A stretch of 62,289 nucleotides of DNA. It comes from Zygnema cylindricum (lineage: Eukaryota > Streptophyta > Zygnematophyceae > Zygnematales > Zygnemataceae). A program made the translations under genes and the position numbers. The notes beneath the pieces were generated by a model. The model saw only the letters and a list, made by a program, of their open reading frames with translations. It searched no databases and was not told the origin of the DNA. The stretch lies in contig JBBHKE010003033.1 in NCBI GenBank assembly GCA_037447655.1, positions 1-62,289 of the forward strand, written 5' to 3'. This document shows, one piece after another, positions 12,471-23,544 of this stretch (its first letter is position 1; every line of letters begins with the position of its first letter).

Positions 12471-12936
12471 AGTGGATGAAAAAGGACAAAGGTAGAAAGG
12501 GACAAATAGAATTTCTTGGTTTATTGGGAATTACAAGACATTTGTTTTAAGTAGTATGAGACGGTCACAGCTGTGACCTTTTAAGATCTAGGAGGCTAAT
12601 ATGACACTGAAAGGTCACTTGGCTCTTTTGCCGAAAAGGCAAAAGGTAAGATCCTTAGTTGTCAGAGGGTTAAGGATCAGATCTAGTGTAAGTGCTGCAG
12701 ACTCTAGAAAGTGCTGCAGACTCTGCAGTGTGCGCTTCTAAGAAGTGCCAAGAGCTTAAAGCAGAAAGAAAAAGCATAGGAAACTAAAAACTGAAACTGA
12801 AGCAAAAACTGAGCTAGGTAGATGTCATAGGCTATTCCGCTATGGCTAGCTAAATAACGCAAACTGGAATACCAGTTTGCGTTTATTGATAAGGTTGAGC
12901 TAGCCTGAAGATTCTAACAAAGAAATAGTCTCAACA
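12471..12936 (-). repeat. copia LTR shared by units A and B
   Basis: This LTR serves at once as 5' LTR of unit A and 3' LTR of unit B. It is very similar to the copies ending at 7894 and 17612. A 19 bp tandem duplication containing GTGCTGCAGACTCT lies at about 12691-12728. The left border is approximate. Confidence 0.78.
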
Positions 12937-12949
12937 CCCCCCCTCTTGG

Positions 12950-15900
12950 TTAGAATCGAAGGCCGGATGAGGAAAGATGTAATTCGAACTGAGGCCGGGC
13001 AAGAGCCTTGGTGAGGAAGTCAGCTAGCTGCGTGGAAGTGGGACAGTAGGTGAATTTCACAGTGCCAGCTGTAATGGCGTCGCGCGTGAAGTGGAACTGA
13101 ATGTCAATATGCTTCGTTCTGCGATGGTGGACCGGATTGCCCATGAGGGCAAGAGCGCCTTAGGAGTCGGTGAAGATGACAGTGGCGTTATGTTGAGGAG
13201 ACTGGAGGTTGGCGAGGAGAAAGCGTAGCCAAATTGCTTCCTTTGTGGCATGGGTAGCCGCCATATATTCTGATTCAGTTGATGAAAGGGCAACGGTCAG
13301 TTGCTTCTTGGAAGCCCAGTAAATGAGAGCGCCATGAAGGGAAAAATACACACTAGTCGTGGAGCGCCGGGAATCCAAGTCGCCCCCCCAGTCCGCATCG
13401 CAGAAACCAACCAGTTCAAGGGAAGAGGAACCGGTGAAGGTGAGTTTGAGGGTTTTGGTCCCCTGAAGGTAGCGGAGAACTCGCTTGGCAGCAAAAAGGT
13501 GATCTGTAGAAGGGTTAGAGACAAATTGACTCATCTGTCCTACCGCTACTGCTATGTCCGGACGTGTTCCTGTCATGGCATACATGAGACTACCTACAAT
13601 AAAACGATACAGGTCATGTGTTGCTCCGAGGACAGGCCCACCGGAGTTTTTTATAAGTTTGACATTTGGGTCTAATGGGGTAGAGACTGGACTGCAGGCT
13701 GTCAATGAAAATCTGGTGAGGACTTCATTAATATATTTTTCTTGAGAGAGAAATAATGTTTTTGAGGGTCGGTCTCTACCTACAAAAATACCAAGGCAGT
13801 ATTCAACCTCTCCTAAGTCAGTCATGGAGAAGTGAATGTTAAGCATGGCTTTTACAAGGTTAATTAGGGGAAGAGAAGGACTGGCTAAGAGTAAATCATC
13901 AACATAGATCACCAAAATGACCAGGGATTCCTCATTACCTCGTAGAAACAGTCCAAAATCTGCATCAAGCTTGTGAAAACCTTGTTTGAGGAGAACAGCT
14001 TCCAGGTGCTTGTTCCAAACCCGAGGCGCCTGCTTCAAGCCGTAGAGGGATTTGAGAAGGCGACAGACGAGGTGTTCGGCGCCTGGTGCGATATATCCTT
14101 CTGGTTGTTTGATGAATACTTCTTCACTTAGGGTGCCGTAAAGGAAGGCCGTCTGGACATCCAAGTGATGGATGTGCCATTCACGGGCAGCAGCAAGAGA
14201 GAGGAGAATGCGAATGGAGGTAAATTTGGCGACAGGAGCGTAGGTTTCGTGAAAATCCACCCCTTCCTTTTGTAAAAATCCCTTCGCGACGAAACAAGCT
14301 TTAAAACGATCAAGGGATCCATCAGCCTTAGTTTTGATACGGAAGACCCATATGGATCCTATGACCTTTCGACCGTGTGGAAGGGAGGTAAGTTCCTAGG
14401 TGCCATTCTTTTGTAAGGATGCAAATTCTGCATCCGTTGCTACTTTCCAGGAGGCAGCATTTGGGCCATTCATGGCGGCCGAAAAGGAGAGAGGAACGTC
14501 AACAGTGGCAATGTTCGCTGTGCCATTGGTGTCACGAAGCTGTCGAGCATGACGTCTCTCACTTTTTCTGATGGGTTGAGTAGAAAGAGTGGGCAGAGTA
14601 GAGGGAGCAGTAGTAGGGACAGGATCGGCTCTTGGAATAACGTATGTTCTGAAGCTGTTTTGGTAAGTGTAGAAGGAGGTAGAAGAAGAGTGGGATGGGA
14701 GAGTGAAGGAAAATTGGCCAAATTGGGGGAAATTGCAGGAGGAATGATAGATAGGAGTGAGGAAGGAGGTGTGTCGGGAGCTGCTGATAGAGGAGGTGCT
14801 GATAGAGGAGGAGGGGCAAGTGAAGAGGATAAAAGTTTGAGAAGAAGAGTTTCGTTAAAACTGACGTCACGGCTGGAACGATTCGACGTTCGTTGGAGAG
14901 CCAAATACGGTACACTTTAGATTCGGTGGCAAAGCCGACGAGGACCCCTATCTTGGCACGGCTGTCCCACTTGCCGGCCGGAGTGAGGTTCTTGACCCAT
15001 GCGGTGCAACTGAATATACGGAGATGAGAGACGTCCGGTTTAATTCCGGTCCAGGCTTCATAAGGTGTTTTGCCAGGTAGGGCGGAGGTTGGGGAAAGGT
15101 TTAAGAGGTAATTCGCAGTGGAGACAGATTCGGCCCAGAAATTAGTCGGCAGGGCAGCAAAGTGTAGCATGGATCTTGCCATAGAGACGACTGTACGATT
15201 GTACCTCTCAAAAACTCCGTTTTGTTGTGGCGTATGGGCTACTCTGGATTGTTGAATGATGCCGTGGAGACTGAGGAACCGCGAAAATTCCGTTGAGAAG
15301 TACTCCCCTCCATTGTCAGTTCGCAGAACTTTGATGCGACAGTTAAGGGAGTTTTCGACGAGTGACTTGTAATCTTGAAATTTTTGGAATGTGTCAGATT
15401 TTCGACGTATGAGAAAGAGGTGGCAATAGCGTGTAGCGTCATCAATAAACGTGACAAAATAAAGGGCGTTGTTATGGCTGGGTACGGACATGGGACCACA
15501 AAGATCTGAGTGGACCAATGTAAGGGGGCCGTCAGATTTTGAAGTGGAAGAAGGAAAGGACGGGCGAGTTAATTTTCCTTGGACGCATCCAGAGCAAAAA
15601 GGGAGATTTTTGGATGAAAATGAATCTAGGCCGTACACAAGGCCTTCGCTAAGTATTTGCAGACTGGAGGTGGAAAGATGGCAGTAGCGAAGATGCCATC
15701 GGGAAAACGACCGAGGGGATGAAGATATCAGAGAGTTAGGCAGATCTGACGGGTTCAAATTGAGATAGGATGTATATGGATCGGGATTTGACTCCAAGAC
15801 CCACTGGGGTTTTATTGGATGGAAGGAATGTGACAGTGGTGGTGGAAAAAACTGCAGTGGCGCCTTGTTTAAAGGCGGCGCCAACAAAGAAAAGATTTTT

Positions 15901-17154
15901 CTTTAATCCAGGAACAAATAAGACGTGAGAGAGGAGTATCGGTGATGGCATATGCGGGCGGCCTAGAGTGGAAATATCGCCGATATGGGTGGCCGTTAAA
16001 ACGGCATTGTTGCCAAGTAAAATCGGCATGGGAAATGAAGAGGCGATAAATGCATGAACCAATCGGAGCGTGAGGATAGATGATGGGACACCCCAGAATC
16101 AACGATCCAAGTATCATGCGGGTTAAGAGAATCGGTCAGTGCGGATGTGACCAGGGCATATCCAAAATCTGGTTGTGAGGAGTCCCCCGAAAATTGTCCA
16201 ACGAGAGGTGGGACAAAATGATAAGGAGAATTGTTGTACGACTGTGTGATAGGCGGCGTTGGAGAATATTCGCTAGGGGAAGTATTGACGTACCCAGGCG
16301 AAAAAAGCGTAGACGAAGGAATTTGACGACGCAAAATAGTCGAGAGCGACCGGAGGAATGGCCTCAGCCGTAGAGGCGTGACCATAAGCAGGGCCGCGGT
16401 CGGGCTGGCGGCCACGTCCACCTGTTCGACCAGGATTCCCCTGTCGATCTTGCTTCAATTGTCAATAACGTGGTCAGGTTCCCGGCAATAGCGACAGGAG
16501 GAGATTCTGGGTGGTCGGGTGGACGGATGGTAAGCTGCCATGGCGACACCAGGGGGCGGTGGCATATTTTGTTTTGTCACCTCGTGTAATAGGCCGGTAG
16601 TGAGATATGGAATGGTGATCGTGACACGGGAATCATCGATCGATGAAATGAATGCGGCGTAGGAGGACGGCAGTCCTCCCAAGATCGCCGTAATAATATT
16701 TTCATGAGTGACGATGGAACTGATACTCTTCAGACGACCAGCCAGAGATTTGATATTCTGGATATAATCCTGCATGTTCTCAGAGGGAAGTTTCTAAGAA
16801 GAATCAGTTGACGACGGAGAAGGAGTTTATTGGACAAAGATCGGTTTTCGTAGGCATTCGTTATAAGCGTCCAGGCGTCATGAGCAGAGCTAGCGTCACG
16901 GATGAGTCCAAGTTGGGAAGGCTCAAGAGCCAGAACCAATCGCGAATGCGCGTCCTCATTGCGAACGCGCCAAGCAGTTTTGGTGGCGGCGTCCGAAGGT
17001 TTGCCTCACTTCCGCTGATAATAGACCAAAGCTTTTCCCGCCGCAAAAGATGTTCAATTTGAAACTTCCATCCGTAGAAGTCCGTGCCGTTGAATTTAGG
17101 AACGGTAGTAGAGTTAGCATTGAAAGGCCCATAACCTATAGTAGTTGATGACAT
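12950..17154 (-). pseudogene. copia polyprotein, unit B (gag-PR-IN-RT-RH, decayed)
   Basis: Gag begins with the ATG at 17152-17154 and shows the knuckle CRYCREPDHVIDN near 16460-16500. Protease motif WIVDSGVSHH has A changed to V. Integrase is largely open in 14559-15887 (HLRYCHLS, CSGCVQGK, LRTDNGGEY, QQNGVFERYNRTV). RT and RNase H form a long open stretch 13160-14260 with YVDDLLLA and FCDADWGGDLDSRRST. The tail ends at 12950. This copy is less damaged than unit A, but frameshifts in gag, between protease and integrase, and before RT still prevent a full polyprotein. The unit is about 325 bp shorter than A, partly because it lacks A's duplications. Confidence 0.9.
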
Positions 17155-17166
17155 GGCAGCAGACAA

Positions 17167-17612
17167 AGTGGATGAAAAAGGACAAAGGTAGAAAGGGACA
17201 AATAGAATTTCTTGGTTGATTGGGAATTACAAGACATTCGTTTTAAGTAGTATGAGAAAGTCACAGCTTGGACCTTTTAAGATCTAGGAGCCTAATGTGA
17301 CACTAAAAGGTCACTTGGCTCTTTTGCCGAAAAGGCAAAAGGTAAGATCCTTAGTTGTCAGAGGGCTAAGGATCAGATCTAGTGTAACTGCTACAGATTC
17401 TGCAGTGTGCGCTTCTAAGAAGTGCCAAGAGCTTAAAGCAGAAAGAAAAACATAGGAAACTAAAAACTGAAACTGAAGCAAAAACTGAGCTAGGTAGATG
17501 TCATAGGCTATTCCGCTATGGCTAGCTAAATAACGCAAACTGGAATGCCAGTTTGCGTTTATTGATAAGGTAGAGCTAGCCTGAAGATTCAAACAAAGAA
17601 ATAATCTCAACA
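17167..17612 (-). repeat. copia LTR, right (5') end of the array
   Basis: The right border at 17612 is the terminus complementary to TGTTGAG. The following sequence belongs to an unrelated plus-strand copia element, so the array abuts or truncates that element. Same hairpin blocks as the other two LTRs. Confidence 0.78.
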
Positions 17613-17939
17613 CTTACTTCACCTCTTTCCCTACCTCCTAGCTCCACATCCTTTTCCCCCATTGCCCCTGCCTCCTCTGATCCACTCTAAATTATCCTCC
17701 CTTTGACCTCTCCCAAACTGCTTTCCTTGTCTTCATCCACTCTTACACGATCCCTTTCAGGTTTTCTTCCTCCTTCCACACCATCCCCTCTCACTCGTAC
17801 AAACTCTGACCCATACTCTCTCTCTCCCATCCCTCCAACCAACCCCCCATATGAAATCCCTCCATCTGAACCTGTCCCTCGCTGAAGTGACCGCCTCCAA
17901 GCGCAGAAACTCAGCCATGGCACTGCAAACTCTGCCACA

Positions 17940-19647
17940 ATTTCTACAATTCTTGTTCCTCTTACCTTCTCCGCTGCCATGGCTAGTCCTCAAGCCGTTG
18001 AGTGGAAGGCTGCCACGAACTCTCCCTTCTCTGGAACGGCACCTGGAGACTTACCTCCCTTCCTCCAGGCAGAAAAGTTATCGGCTCCAAGTGGGTGTTC
18101 CGGGTGAAGACTAAATCCGACGGCACACTCGACAAATTTAAAGCGCGCTTTGTAGCTAAAGGATTTCTTCAAAAGGAGGGGGTCGACTTCACAGAAACTT
18201 ACGCCCCGGTTGCAAAGTTCACCTCCATTCAGATTCTTCTCTCCCTCGCAGCTGCCCATGACTGGCATGTCCATCACATGGATGTTCAGACTGCCTTCCT
18301 CTACGGGACTCTCACCGAGGAAATCTTCCTCCAACAACCGGAAGGGTATGTCTCTCCGGGTTCCGAGCATTTGGTATGTCATCTCCTTAAATCCCTCTAT
18401 GGCCTTAAGCAAGCTCTTAGGGTTTGGAAAAAGCACCTAGAGGCAATCCTCCTCCGTGAAGGCTTCTCCAAACTGAATGCAGACTTTGGCCTCTTCATTC
18501 GGGGAACATCTGACTCACTTGTCCTTCTTGTCATATATGTAGACGATCTCCTTCTAGCTTGGCCCTCTCTTTCTCTCATCCATCTTATCAAAACAATGCT
18601 TAACACCCATTTTTCCATGACGGACTTGGGAGAGGTGGAATATTGCCTTGGGGTCTTTGTAGGTCGGGATCGCCCCAATAGAACCGTTTATCTGTCCCAG
18701 GAAAAGTATATAGGAGAGGTTCTAGCCAGATTTTCCATGGCCGATTGTACTCCTATTTCTACCCCTCTCGATCCAAATGTTAAGCTCCGATTTTCCATGG
18801 CCGATTGTACTCCCATTTCTACCCCTCTCGATCCAAATGTTAAGCTCCTCAAACACTCTGGTGGGCCTGTCCCAAAGATATACATGAGCAGGGGACATAC
18901 ATGAGCAGTACAGGTCTATAGTTGGCAGTCTTATGTACGCAATGACTGGAACACGTCCCAAAGATATACATGAGCAGGGGACATACATGAGCAGTACAGG
19001 TCTATAGTTGGCAGTCTTATGTACGCAATGACTGGAACACGTCCAGACATTGCTGTCGCTGTTGGCCAACTCAGTCAGTTTGTGTCAAATCCCAGCTCTG
19101 ACCATCTCCTTGCAGCAAAAAGAGGATACCTTCAGGGAACGAAGTCTCTAAAGCTCACCTTCACCGGCTCCTCTCCTCCAGCTCTCGTCGGCCACTACGA
19201 CGCCGACTGGGGGGGAGACCTGGATTCCCGTCGCAGCACCACCGGCGTCTGTTTCTCCCTTGGCAGTGCCCTTGTATCTTGGGCATCGAAGAAGCAACCT
19301 ACTGTTGCCCTCTCCTCCACTGAGGCTGAGTACATGTCTGCTATTCACGCCACCAAAGAGACCCTCTGGCTTCGCTCCCTCCTCCTCAATATGCAATTCT
19401 GTCTTCTTCTGCCACCATTATTTTCTGTGACTCTTAAGGGGCCCTTGCCCTAATAAATAACCCTATTCATCACCGCAGGACAAAGCACATAGACATTCAA
19501 CACCACTTTACCCGAGACGCCATTGCTGCAGGCATTGTTATCTTCCACCACTGTCCCACTAATCTTCAAATGGCAGATTTTTTGACCAAGGCTCTTCCCC
19601 GGCCTCAATTTGAGGCTCACCGCTCCTCAGCCGGCCTCCGTTTCTAG
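17940..19647 (+). pseudogene. copia RT-RNase H of copy D
   Basis: RT motifs WVFRVKTKSDGTLDKFKARF, TYAPVAKFTSIQILLSLAAA and YVDDLLLA (about 18537-18560) are clear. RNase H shows DADWGGDLDSRRSTTGVCFS and ALSSTEAEYMSA. The tail ends with a TAG at 19645-19647. A 60 bp in-frame tandem duplication lies at about 18728-18847, and an 86 bp frame-shifting duplication at about 18871-19042. Another frame break lies near 19440. It cannot produce an intact enzyme. Confidence 0.88.
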
Positions 19648-19660
19648 CAAAGCGGGGGGG

Positions 19661-20490
19661 TGTTGGAATTCTGAAATTCTTCCCAATTCTCCTTTGCTAC
19701 AAACTTAGTTTTAAATGACTTAGTACTAGATAACGTAGTCTAGTATTCTGATTCTCGTCATTTACTCTCTGTACCTCTGTCCTAGATTTAGTTAGATTCA
19801 GTTTTAGATATTTTAGATCTAGATCTTTTCTTACGAAAGGTCACCCTGCCCTTTCGTCACACTTGGAAGAGCCATGTGACCCTTCGGGATCACTACAGGC
19901 TGTAGATTAGTCTGTCAGACTTATACTACGTGACACCTTTAGTTACTATTTTAACCTTTTGTTTTCATTGTAAAAGTTACCAGTTTTTTAATATTATTTG
20001 CAATCAGTTTTCATTTGCCATTCTGTCTGTACTTCTGTATTTCTGTCTGTTACCATGACGTCTCATTCAATAGTTTTCACTTTTCTTTTAATCTTACAAG
20101 TTGAACTGGACCATCACCGTCACTTTAGTATAACTTTAATGTATTTATTTACTTTTAGTTGAGGCTACTACTCATATTTCTTATCGTTTTATCATCTTCT
20201 CTGTTATGTAATGAGGCTATTCCTCATATTCCTCATTGTTTTTCAGTCTTCTCTGTTACTGTGGTACCTATCAACTCAGTGACAGTTCGGTAATTCTTAA
20301 ATAGTATCCTATAGATTAAACGTTGAATCACTGAGTTTTACTGAATTCAAACCTGGTCCCATGCCATTTTATCAGTAATAAAACCAAATCTAATATGTAC
20401 GTTAGACTGTCAGACAGCTTATGTTTTAACTCCGGTTTGACGGAAGTGACAGGAAGGTGTAAGGCTGAGGTACTGGGATCGATACCAACA
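19661..20490 (+). repeat. 3' LTR of copia copy D (830 bp)
   Basis: Starts TGTTGGAATTCTG right after the polypurine tract and ends GATACCAACA, giving the inverted terminus TGTTGG...CCAACA typical of copia LTRs. It is unrelated to the A/B LTR apart from the terminal bases. Confidence 0.85.
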
Positions 20491-20912
20491 ATTTATTTTG
20501 TATAGCTATTTACAAAACTAATGTAGGCTATAGCTGCTATTTATTTATATTTATATCTATATTTATATTTTAGATTAAATGTTTGAACATTTTTATGTAG
20601 ACTTCTGACGGTTTTAAAGTTGGCTGCAACAACATTGTTAAAATAGCTCAACTGGCCCAAACTCCTCATTAATTAAAGTTCATAGGGGAGGATACTAGGG
20701 TATCTAATGAGGCTGTTATGAGGCTGTCTTCTCTGTTATGTAATCTTATCCTCATTTCCTTTCCATACGCTGGTTATTCTTTTTTAGGAAGTGCAAATGC
20801 AACTTTTAACTTCTCACTCATTCAACCAGTTACAATACGGAGTTTCAACTCCATTTGTGGAAATCAAATTGAAAACCGGATAAAAAATGATTTTTTTTTC
20901 GCATTTTTTCAG

Positions 20913-23544
20913 GCAACTTCTGCTCGTACGGAGGCTGAAAAAGAGCTCGCTGCTGTTAAAGAAGATATGGACTTTCTTGAACTCAAAATGGTAAGCTCAC
21001 ATTAATGAATTTAATGGCATTTAATTAGTAATCTAATTAATGGATGATTTAATTAGCATTGGGAACCATTTAGTTGGGACATTTACAACATTTGAGGCAT
21101 TTACGCTGTAAAACCTTAAAACCTTCTCGAATTATTACACCTGTGATTATAGTTTCTGCAAGATGTATAGCTACGATGATTATAACAATATTAACGTTTT
21201 ATCGTCAATGTAATATTGTTAATACTTATCTGTAAACTAAGACCTTTCGGCAGTGGAAGGGATGGAGTAATTTGGAGCGAGTCATATTTTAGAGCCAAAT
21301 GAACTTGAGGAAAGCAGTTATTAATGAACTATTATGAATAAGCAGTTATTATTAATGAAATTTTACAGAGGGTTGACGCAAGCATTGTTATCTATGAGAA
21401 CTCTTAATGGAACTTTTATGAAATAAGCAGTAATTAATGACCTTGTATGAAATAAGTGTCTTATACGAGTGCGGTTATTAACAAATGTTTACAAAATAAG
21501 CAGTTGTTGATGATCTTTTACGAAATAAGCTTTTATTAGTTGACTTATATAGAAAAAGTAGTTTCATCTGGATTTGCAGGAGAGATCGGCCATAGATGCA
21601 AGGCAATATTCCAGTAAGGTGGATTTGCTTACAAAAAGGTTGAGAGACTCGGAGGAAGAGAGGAGGAGAGGGGAGGAGAATGAGGAGGAAATCACAAGAT
21701 TGCAAACAGAATTGAGGCAGAGAGAGGTAGCGCTGCAAACGGTAAGAACCAATTATTGTAGGATAGGAAAGGAGTATGGATATGATGTTGCTAATTACTT
21801 TGATTATTGCTTATATTATTGTTGTTATTATTGTTATTGTCATTGTTGTTATTACTCTTATTGTTATTCTTATTCGTCTTATTTTTCTTATTCTTCTTAT
21901 TCTTATTCTTATTCTCTATTCTTTTTCCTTTCCTTTTGTTTTTCGTTTTCGTTTTCGTTTTTGTCTTCATTTTCGTTCTGTCTTGTTTTTCGTTTTGTTT
22001 TTCCTTTTGTTTTCTCTTTGTTTTAGTTTGTTTTTCTTTTTGTACTTTTGTTCTTTTACTAACTGTAAATAGCACATAGTAGTAACGTAGTAACAGCACA
22101 TAGTTACATCGTTTAAAACCTGGTTCGAATTGATTGAGCCGTATTACACGGTTTTTGAAATCGTCAAAACCGCACCAAACTGTTCCGTGAAAAAAGGAAA
22201 GCAAATTTAACGAAATAAACTGTGAAGACATAGGTTTAGTTTGGTTCGGTTCGGTTTCGCTCCAAACCGGACTGAGTCCTATCTCAACTAATAATTTTAG
22301 GAAAAGTGTTTTGACTCTTTGACCTGAAACAACCCTAAAAAAACCCTAAACAGCCCCTGAAAGGCGCTTTAACTAACCCTCAATGTAACTTAAAAAAACC
22401 CTTGAAACTCTACAAAGTAACATTTTATTTCAGTCTGTCTGGATTTGACATGTCCGGTGTTCTTTGGAAAAAGTAATTTCTAAGTTCCAGTAATTGGCCT
22501 CAGTTAAAATCTGAAGGCTGGAAAAGGTAATTAATTTGATGCCCCGATGGTAATTGGATAATGTGGATATTTATGCGGTAATTTTTGTATTACTGTTTTA
22601 ATATCAATTTTTTTTTTTGTCTTATTATCTCAAATTTTTATTCTCTGATTAACTTATTATCTTATAATCCTAAAATATTATAATCTTATTATCTGATTAC
22701 CTTCTTCTCTTTTGTTATCTTGTTATGTTATTACCTTATAATTTTATCTTTCGGTTTTTCTTAATTTGGATTCAGGCTCAGGCCCAACTCCAGAGACAGA
22801 AACAGGAGGAGGCGCGAAGACAACAAGCTCTTCAAGAAAACCTGGTAACAAGTTTTTCCCTCGTTCAATTTGTTCCCTCTCCCTCTCCTCCCCTCTCCCT
22901 CTCCCTCTTCCCTCTTCCCTCTTCCCTCTTCCCTCTTCCCTCTCCCTCTCCCTCTCCCTCTCCCTCTCCCTCTCCCTCTCCCTCTCCCTCTCCCTCTCCC
23001 TCTCCCTCTCCCTCTCCCTCTCCCTCTCCCTCTCCCTCCCCCTTTCTTCTCCCTCTCCCCCACCCTCTACCTCTTTTTTCAAAAGACAGCATCGGTCTTT
23101 TTTTAGCCAAACCTCTTCTGCTTCTTTTTTGTTTTGCTTCTTCTGTTTCTTAAATCGAATCCCTTTTAGTTTAAAAAAAAATTACTTAACATTTTTTAAC
23201 ATTTACCTTTTTATGAAATTTACCTTTTCAACTTAAACTTTTTTGATACTTTTTTACTGTGTCCCTCTTTTTGAAACTATATACAGAGTGCTACTGACGA
23301 ATTGATCCAAACTCTTCAAAAAGACGCCATGGGTGCTTTGAATGAAAAGGGGCAACTTGAAGAGTTCATATCGACTCTCGAAATTTTGGATCCGTATCGA
23401 AGAGGTCACGTCCTCAAGCTTCGCAAAAGGCCAAATTTCACATGTGCAGCGTGTCGTCAGATTGGAGGAGGTTTTGGATGGAAATGTGGGGATCGTGGTT
23501 GTCCCGATATGATGCATATTGGATGCGCCGTTCCTCATCGATGA
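20913..23544 (+). CDS. coiled-coil protein with C-terminal Cys/His zinc-binding motif (3' four exons)
   Basis: Four exons with GT-AG borders, all in phase 0: 20913-20990, 21580-21741, 22776-22844, 23287-23544 (188 residues plus TGA). The first three encode a charged heptad-rich coiled coil (for example [15 protein letters not shown] and [20 protein letters not shown]). The last encodes a leucine-rich helical segment and then C-x2-C-x10-C-x4-C-x4-H-x2-C (CAAC ... [16 protein letters not shown]), which looks like a RING- or PHD-type zinc fold. Upstream exons are not visible: the sequence to the left is the copia-D LTR, so either they lie beyond the window across a retrotransposon-filled intron or the gene is truncated. 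I do not recognise the family and assign no function. Confidence 0.7.
21790..22060. repeat. T-rich low-complexity tract in intron
   Basis: Runs of TTATTG, TTATTC and then TTTTCGTTTTCG-like units. The apparent long ORFs here (poly Leu/Ser/Phe) are composition artefacts inside an intron. Confidence 0.8.
22862..23062. repeat. (CTCCCT)n polypyrimidine microsatellite in intron
   Basis: About 200 bases of almost pure CCCTCT hexamers between exons 3 and 4 of the coiled-coil gene. Such mirror-repeat tracts can form triplexes, and this one is likely length-variable. Confidence 0.9.

Larger units (their letters stand above)
7419..17612 (-). mobile_element. tandem copia array: LTR-unit A-LTR-unit B-LTR, plus the first gag codons of a third unit
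   Basis: Two internal regions (A, coding about 12458 to 7914; B, about 17154 to 12950) are separated by only about 480 bp, room for a single LTR. Each LTR ends at its right edge with the sequence complementary to TGTTGAGA (7894, 12936, 17612). The left LTR is followed by a leader and the first gag codons of a third unit (ATG at 7435-7437), with homology stopping near 7419. The layout is therefore (LTR-internal)n with shared LTRs. No target duplication was found: the right flank is CTTAC and the left junction is degraded. Confidence 0.88.
17613..20490 (+). mobile_element. Ty1/copia retrotransposon, copy D, 5' half missing
   Basis: This is a different copia lineage from E1/A/B: it has a distinct LTR and its coding sequence differs at many codons. 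It begins abruptly at 17613 inside the integrase-RT linker, so gag, protease and integrase are absent. RT, RNase H, polypurine tract (AGCGGGGGGG) and 3' LTR are present. The missing half is not elsewhere in the window. Confidence 0.88.

Noticed and set aside
22105-22140. GGTTCGAAT word resembling a tRNA T-loop
   Set aside because: No acceptor stem, anticodon arm or D-arm could be matched around it.
21574-22231. Asn/Lys-rich and Leu/Ile-rich ORFs extending past exon 2
   Set aside because: Beyond the GTAAGA donor at 21742 the frame runs into low-complexity T-rich intron.
22725-23236. Long overlapping Ser/Pro/Leu ORFs on both strands
   Set aside because: They are the CCCTCT microsatellite inside an intron flanked by valid splice sites.
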